This document shows positions 4,941 to 8,671 of a stretch of 8,671 nt of DNA, piece by piece; the first letter of the stretch is position 1, and each line of letters starts with the position of its first letter. A program made the translations under genes and the position numbers. Source of the stretch: Dehalococcoidales bacterium (lineage in GTDB: Bacteria > Chloroflexota > Dehalococcoidia > Dehalococcoidales > RBG-16-60-22); NCBI GenBank assembly GCA_030639445.1, contig DAOWCR010000043.1, forward strand, positions 1-8,671, read 5' to 3'. The notes beneath the pieces are model-generated. The model worked only from the letters and a program-made list of their open reading frames with translations, made no database searches and was not told where the DNA came from.

Positions 4941-6599
4941 ATGAGTAGGTCAAAGTTAAAAATAATTCCCCTCGGCGGGCTGAGTGAAATCGGCAAGAAC
5001 ATGATGGTCATGGAATATGAGAATGACATTATTATCATTGATGTCGGACTCATGTTCCCCGAAGAAGAAATGCTGGGCATTGATCTGGTGATTCCCGATA
5101 TCAGCTATCTCCTGGAGAAGCAGGCAAAAATAAGGGGCATCGTTATCACCCACGGCCATGAAGACCATATCGGCGCTCTGCCCTATCTGCTGCCCCAGCT
5201 TAAGGCGCCCATCTATGCCACCAAGCTGACCCAGGGGCTGGTGCGGGTCAAGCTCAAGGAACGCAGGGCCTTGGATGGGGCCAGTCTCAATCTGGTGTCC
5301 CCCGGGGAGGCGTTTACCCTGGGAAAATTTAAAATTGAGTTCTTCCCGGTTTGCCACAGTATCCCTGATGCCGTGGGCCTGATTATCCAGACGCCGCTGG
5401 GTATTATCGTGCATAGCGGCGATTTTAAGATTGACTACACGCCGGTCAGCGGCCGACCGACTGACCTGTCCCGGCTGGCCCAGTTGGGGGCGCAGGGGGT
5501 TTTGCTTCTCCTTTCTGACTCCACCTATGCGGAACTTCCCGGCTATACCCCGTCGGAACAGGTGGTTGGGGAAACTCTGGACCATATTATGGCCAATGCC
5601 CCGGGGAGGGTGATTATCACCACCTTTTCCTCGCTGGTCTCCCGGATTCAGCAGGTGATTGATGCCGCCGCCAAGCACCAGCGCCGCGTCTTTGTGGTCG
5701 GGCGCAGCATGAGCGATACGGTGCGGATGGCGCTGGAGCTGGGTTATCTCGATGCTCCGGACGGAGTACTGGGTCGACTTGACGAGCTCCGCGGCCTGCC
5801 CCACGACCGGATTGTTTTTGTGACTACCGGGAGCCAGGGAGAGCCGACCTCGGCCCTGGTCCGTATGGCTAACCGGGACCACCGCCAGCTTCACATCCAT
5901 CGTGGAGACACGATAGTTATTTCGGCCACCCCGATACCGGGCAACGAAGCCGTGGTCAATAGGACCGTGGATAACCTTTTCCGGCAGGGGGCCCAGGTGC
6001 TGTACAGTAAGGTGGCGTCAGTCCATGTCCACGGCCACGGCAGCCAGGAGGAGCTGAAGCTGCTGCTGAACCTGGTCAAGCCGAAGTATTTTATGCCGAT
6101 TCACGGTGAATACCGCCACCTGAGCCTTCATGCCAGTTTAGCCCAGTCAGTGGGTATTCCGAAAGATAATACCTTTGTCCTGGAGGACGGTGATATCCTG
6201 GAAGTTGGTCCGCAGGTGGCCAAAGTAACCGGCAAAGTTAGCTCGGGCAATGTGTATGTCGACGGTCTGAGTGTGGGTGATGTCGGCGGCGTCGTTCTCC
6301 GCAATCGGAGGATGCTGTCCAAGGACGGCATCGTGGTGGCCATTATCGCCATTAACCGCCAGACCGGCAAGCTGGTGGGGCGGCCTGACATTGTCACCCG
6401 GGGTTTTGTTGACACCAGAAAGTTTAAAGACATGATAGAGGAAAGCCGCGATTTGCTGGCTCGGACTCTGGACCATACCGGTGCTCATACCACTGAGTGG
6501 AGCTTTATCAACAATAAGGTTAGAGACGCCCTGGACAGATTTTATTACGAACGGACGAAACGTCGTCCTATGATTCTTCCCTTTATGGTTAAGGTATAG
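4941..6599 (+). CDS. rnj: Ribonuclease J (metallo-beta-lactamase / beta-CASP)
   Basis: A cytoplasmic zinc-dependent ribonuclease with endonuclease and 5'-to-3' exonuclease activity in its family, acting in mRNA decay and RNA maturation. At 552 aa it is full length. It opens with KIIPLGGLSEIGKNM. The metal-binding signature HGHEDH is at residues 71-76, with H139 (VCHSIPD), D161 (HSGDFKID) and H388 (PIHGEYRH) completing the metallo-beta-lactamase and beta-CASP metal/active site. ISATPIPGNE and HVHGHGSQEEL are typical beta-CASP segments. The C-terminal domain is present and ends RRPMILPFMVKV, as in intact homologues. It is cotranscribed with the glycosylase (4-base gap) and ftsK (32-base gap). 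Bacteria with two paralogues call them rnjA and rnjB; the window cannot say which this is. Confidence 0.96.
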   Translation: MSRSKLKIIPLGGLSEIGKNMMVMEYENDIIIIDVGLMFPEEEMLGIDLVIPDISYLLEKQAKIRGIVITHGHEDHIGALPYLLPQLKAPIYATKLTQGLVRVKLKERRALDGASLNLVSPGEAFTLGKFKIEFFPVCHSIPDAVGLIIQTPLGIIVHSGDFKIDYTPVSGRPTDLSRLAQLGAQGVLLLLSDSTYAELPGYTPSEQVVGETLDHIMANAPGRVIITTFSSLVSRIQQVIDAAAKHQRRVFVVGRSMSDTVRMALELGYLDAPDGVLGRLDELRGLPHDRIVFVTTGSQGEPTSALVRMANRDHRQLHIHRGDTIVISATPIPGNEAVVNRTVDNLFRQGAQVLYSKVASVHVHGHGSQEELKLLLNLVKPKYFMPIHGEYRHLSLHASLAQSVGIPKDNTFVLEDGDILEVGPQVAKVTGKVSSGNVYVDGLSVGDVGGVVLRNRRMLSKDGIVVAIIAINRQTGKLVGRPDIVTRGFVDTRKFKDMIEESRDLLARTLDHTGAHTTEWSFINNKVRDALDRFYYERTKRRPMILPFMVKV

Positions 6600-6631
6600 C
6601 TTGCAGAGCCTTTAGGCTGAGTGGGGTTGGC

Positions 6632-8671
6632 ATGCCGAAGCGAAAAACCAATATAAATGATGAAGTCGGGGGAAGGCCCCGCCGGAGACCGGGGTCGGGC
6701 GGGCTGTTCCGCTTTTTAATGTTGCCGGTAGTGCGTAGTTTTATCCTGCTGGTCATAATTGTGGTGGTGCTCTTCTTACTGCGGGAACAGATAGGCACGG
6801 CAATAGACTGGCTGGGTGACTTCTTTGGCTGGGGACTATTGTTTCTGGCCGCCGCCATTATCATCCTGATTGTCCAGACAAAGCGCCGAAAGTTATCCTC
6901 ATTCATCCGGCGCGGGAACCGCTGGCTGGGGCTTATCGCTCTTACCCTGGCACTCTGGGGCATACTGGGTTTCCTGGGCGCAGGCGGCAGCTTCGGAATG
7001 GGTATCAGCGGCTACGATATCTTTGACTACCCCCTCTGGCTGAGCCTTCTGCGGATACTGGGACTGGTTATTATCGGCTTCGGCCTGGTGGCTCCCCGGG
7101 TTTGTCTCCGGTTATTATCCAACTTTGCTTTATGGCTGAGCAAGCAATTCCAGAGGCGGCCCATTCCCAAGTACCTGGAAAAGCAGCTCCGGCAGGAACA
7201 GGTGACGCCGCCGGGTTATCCGGTGGCCCAACCCAGGCCCACCGCCGAGGAAAAGCCGGCCATGCCGCCGGAAATGGAGCAGCCGATTATCTCCCCGGAG
7301 AGAGCGATTCCGAAGTCGCCGCTGGTCACCCCGCCGGAGAGAGAAATTGCCGCTCCCGGGACGGCGCCGGTGCCCGCGCCTCAGGAGCTGCGGCAGGTGG
7401 CGCAGGAAGTGTGGAAGAAGTACGGCCAGTCGGCCGAACTGGTTACCGTTGATGGCTGGCAGTTGCCGCCGATTGACATTCTGGATATCACTCCGGAGAT
7501 TGAGTTCGGCGAGGCCGACAATGTGCAGCGGGCCAAGGTTATTGAAGACGCCCTGGCCAGCTATGGCGTGGACGCTAAAGTGGTGCAGATAAACGCCGGC
7601 CCGACCGTCACCCAGTTCGGCGTGGAGCCGGGCTGGGACCGCCGCGTAAAGGAAAAGAAGGAAAAGGACCGGAACGGCGATGTTAAGGTGACGCGGGAGG
7701 AGGTATCCAAAACGCGGGTAAAAGTGGAAAGAATCAGCTCCCTGGCCAATGACCTGGCGCTGGCCCTGGCGGCGCCGAGTATCCGGATTGAGGCGCCGGT
7801 GCCTGGTACGTCGATAGTCGGTATCGAGGTGCCCAATACCAGTGCCAGCTCGGTCAGCCTGCGCGGCGTCATCGAGACCAGCGCTTTTCAGAAGATTGAG
7901 GCCCGGTCCAGGTTGGCCCTGGCGCTGGGGAAAGGTGCCGGCGGCGAGGCCATATCGGCTGACCTGTCCCGGATGCCCCATCTGCTTATTGCCGGGGCGA
8001 CCGGCAGCGGCAAGACGGTCTGTCTCAATACCATTATCAGCTGTCTGCTGATGTATAACACGCCTTTTGACGTCCGCCTCATTATGGTTGACCCCAAGCG
8101 GGTGGAGCTGACCCCGTATAACAGCATACCTCACCTGGCGACCCCGGTTATCGTTGATACCAACAAAGCGCTGAGTGCTCTGCGCTGGCTCAGCCAGGAG
8201 ATGGACCAGCGCTACCAGAAGCTGGCGACCGCCGGTGCCCGCAATATTGAGGGCTACAATAAGAATAAACCGGGAGAAGAGAAGCTCCCCTACATGGTGC
8301 TGATTATTGACGAGCTGGCTGACCTGATGATGGCCGGCTTTGACGAGGTGGAGCATACCCTCTGCCGGCTGGCCCAGCTGGCCCGGGCGACGGGCATTCA
8401 CCTGGTGGTGGCCACTCAGCGCCCGTCCGTGGACGTGGTCACCGGCCTGATTAAGGCGAACTTCCCCACCCGTATCAGCTTTGCCGTGACCTCTCAGGTG
8501 GACTCGCGCACTATCCTGGATGGCGGCGGAGCGGAAAAGCTGCTGGGTCGGGGGGACATGCTGTATATGCCCACCGAGGCGGGGAAACCGAAACGCCTCC
8601 AGGGGTGCTTTGTCTCCGATGCCGAGGTGGAGAGGCTGGTCTATTTCTGGAACGGCCAGAAAAGGGAAGAG
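6632..8671 (+). CDS. ftsK: FtsK/SpoIIIE DNA translocase, 3' end outside the window
   Basis: A membrane-anchored hexameric ATPase that pumps double-stranded DNA during chromosome segregation and division. The window shows 680 codons from the ATG at 6632; the frame is still open at the edge. Four hydrophobic segments lie near residues 31-50, 66-85, 98-115 and 135-155. A Pro/Glu-rich linker covers about 170-270. The motor follows: AGPTVTQFGVEPG, VERISSLANDLALALAAPSIRIEAPVPG, VGIEVPN, Walker A GATGSGKT (455-462), Walker B VLIIDELADL with D560-E561, and ATQRPSVDVVTGLIKANFP. The last visible residues are those that normally close the motor, so probably only a linker and the DNA-reading gamma domain are missing. 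A charged insertion at about 335-361 separates two normally adjacent motor motifs. The ribosome binding site is weak, but no better in-frame start exists. Confidence 0.95.
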   Translation, partial: MPKRKTNINDEVGGRPRRRPGSGGLFRFLMLPVVRSFILLVIIVVVLFLLREQIGTAIDWLGDFFGWGLLFLAAAIIILIVQTKRRKLSSFIRRGNRWLGLIALTLALWGILGFLGAGGSFGMGISGYDIFDYPLWLSLLRILGLVIIGFGLVAPRVCLRLLSNFALWLSKQFQRRPIPKYLEKQLRQEQVTPPGYPVAQPRPTAEEKPAMPPEMEQPIISPERAIPKSPLVTPPEREIAAPGTAPVPAPQELRQVAQEVWKKYGQSAELVTVDGWQLPPIDILDITPEIEFGEADNVQRAKVIEDALASYGVDAKVVQINAGPTVTQFGVEPGWDRRVKEKKEKDRNGDVKVTREEVSKTRVKVERISSLANDLALALAAPSIRIEAPVPGTSIVGIEVPNTSASSVSLRGVIETSAFQKIEARSRLALALGKGAGGEAISADLSRMPHLLIAGATGSGKTVCLNTIISCLLMYNTPFDVRLIMVDPKRVELTPYNSIPHLATPVIVDTNKALSALRWLSQEMDQRYQKLATAGARNIEGYNKNKPGEEKLPYMVLIIDELADLMMAGFDEVEHTLCRLAQLARATGIHLVVATQRPSVDVVTGLIKANFPTRISFAVTSQVDSRTILDGGGAEKLLGRGDMLYMPTEAGKPKRLQGCFVSDAEVERLVYFWNGQKREE

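Noticed and set aside
4956..5900. Opposite-strand open frame of 314 codons within RNase J
   Set aside because: It is fully antisense to catalytic-domain sequence and shows no recognisable motif; it is a shadow of codon bias.
7130..8401. Long opposite-strand open frame of 423 codons within ftsK
   Set aside because: It is antisense to well-conserved FtsK motor sequence, and its product is low-complexity (His/Arg/Gly/Leu-rich) with no domain, a usual by-product of GC-rich codons.

Overview
The window is a stretch of GC-rich bacterial chromosome carrying mostly housekeeping genes. Coding regions are clearly more GC-rich than the intergenic repeats. The proteins, and a charged insertion in the FtsK protein that I associate with Chloroflexota, suggest Chloroflexota, most likely class Dehalococcoidia. 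This is inference from remembered family patterns, not from a search. No phage, CRISPR, tRNA, rRNA or obvious accessory system is visible.

Layout. Bases 1-447 hold no gene. They contain a 39-bp tandem repeat, a double-hairpin element, a 27-bp tandem repeat, a perfect 22-bp palindrome and a good extended -10 promoter. That promoter faces ribF (bifunctional riboflavin kinase/FAD synthetase), which overlaps tyrS (tyrosyl-tRNA synthetase, KMSKS type) by 4 bases. Downstream of tyrS is a 150-bp element with imperfect terminal inverted repeats. It is followed by a second, diverged copy of the last codons and stop of tyrS, then a class V aminotransferase gene. A short opposite-strand ORF (3986-4207) probably encodes a one-pass membrane protein. 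A second strong promoter (4251-4279) starts a tight run of three genes: a family 4-type uracil-DNA glycosylase, ribonuclease J and an FtsK/SpoIIIE DNA translocase that runs off the right edge.

How the genes fit together. ribF-tyrS supplies FMN/FAD and Tyr-tRNA. The aminotransferase is a small-molecule metabolic enzyme whose substrate cannot be read from sequence. The second operon covers DNA repair, RNA processing/decay and chromosome segregation.

Most interesting points. (1) The 3' part of tyrS, coding for the S4 domain, drops abruptly from about 58% to about 41% GC, and a diverged tyrS tail lies beyond the inserted element. Together these suggest the tyrS end was replaced or duplicated. 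(2) The same double-hairpin element lies on both sides of ribF-tyrS and shows a compensatory base-pair change. (3) The glycosylase has Thr where the family's third iron-sulfur cysteine is expected, and it ends in a clamp-binding-like QLSMF. I see no convincing new multi-gene system here.
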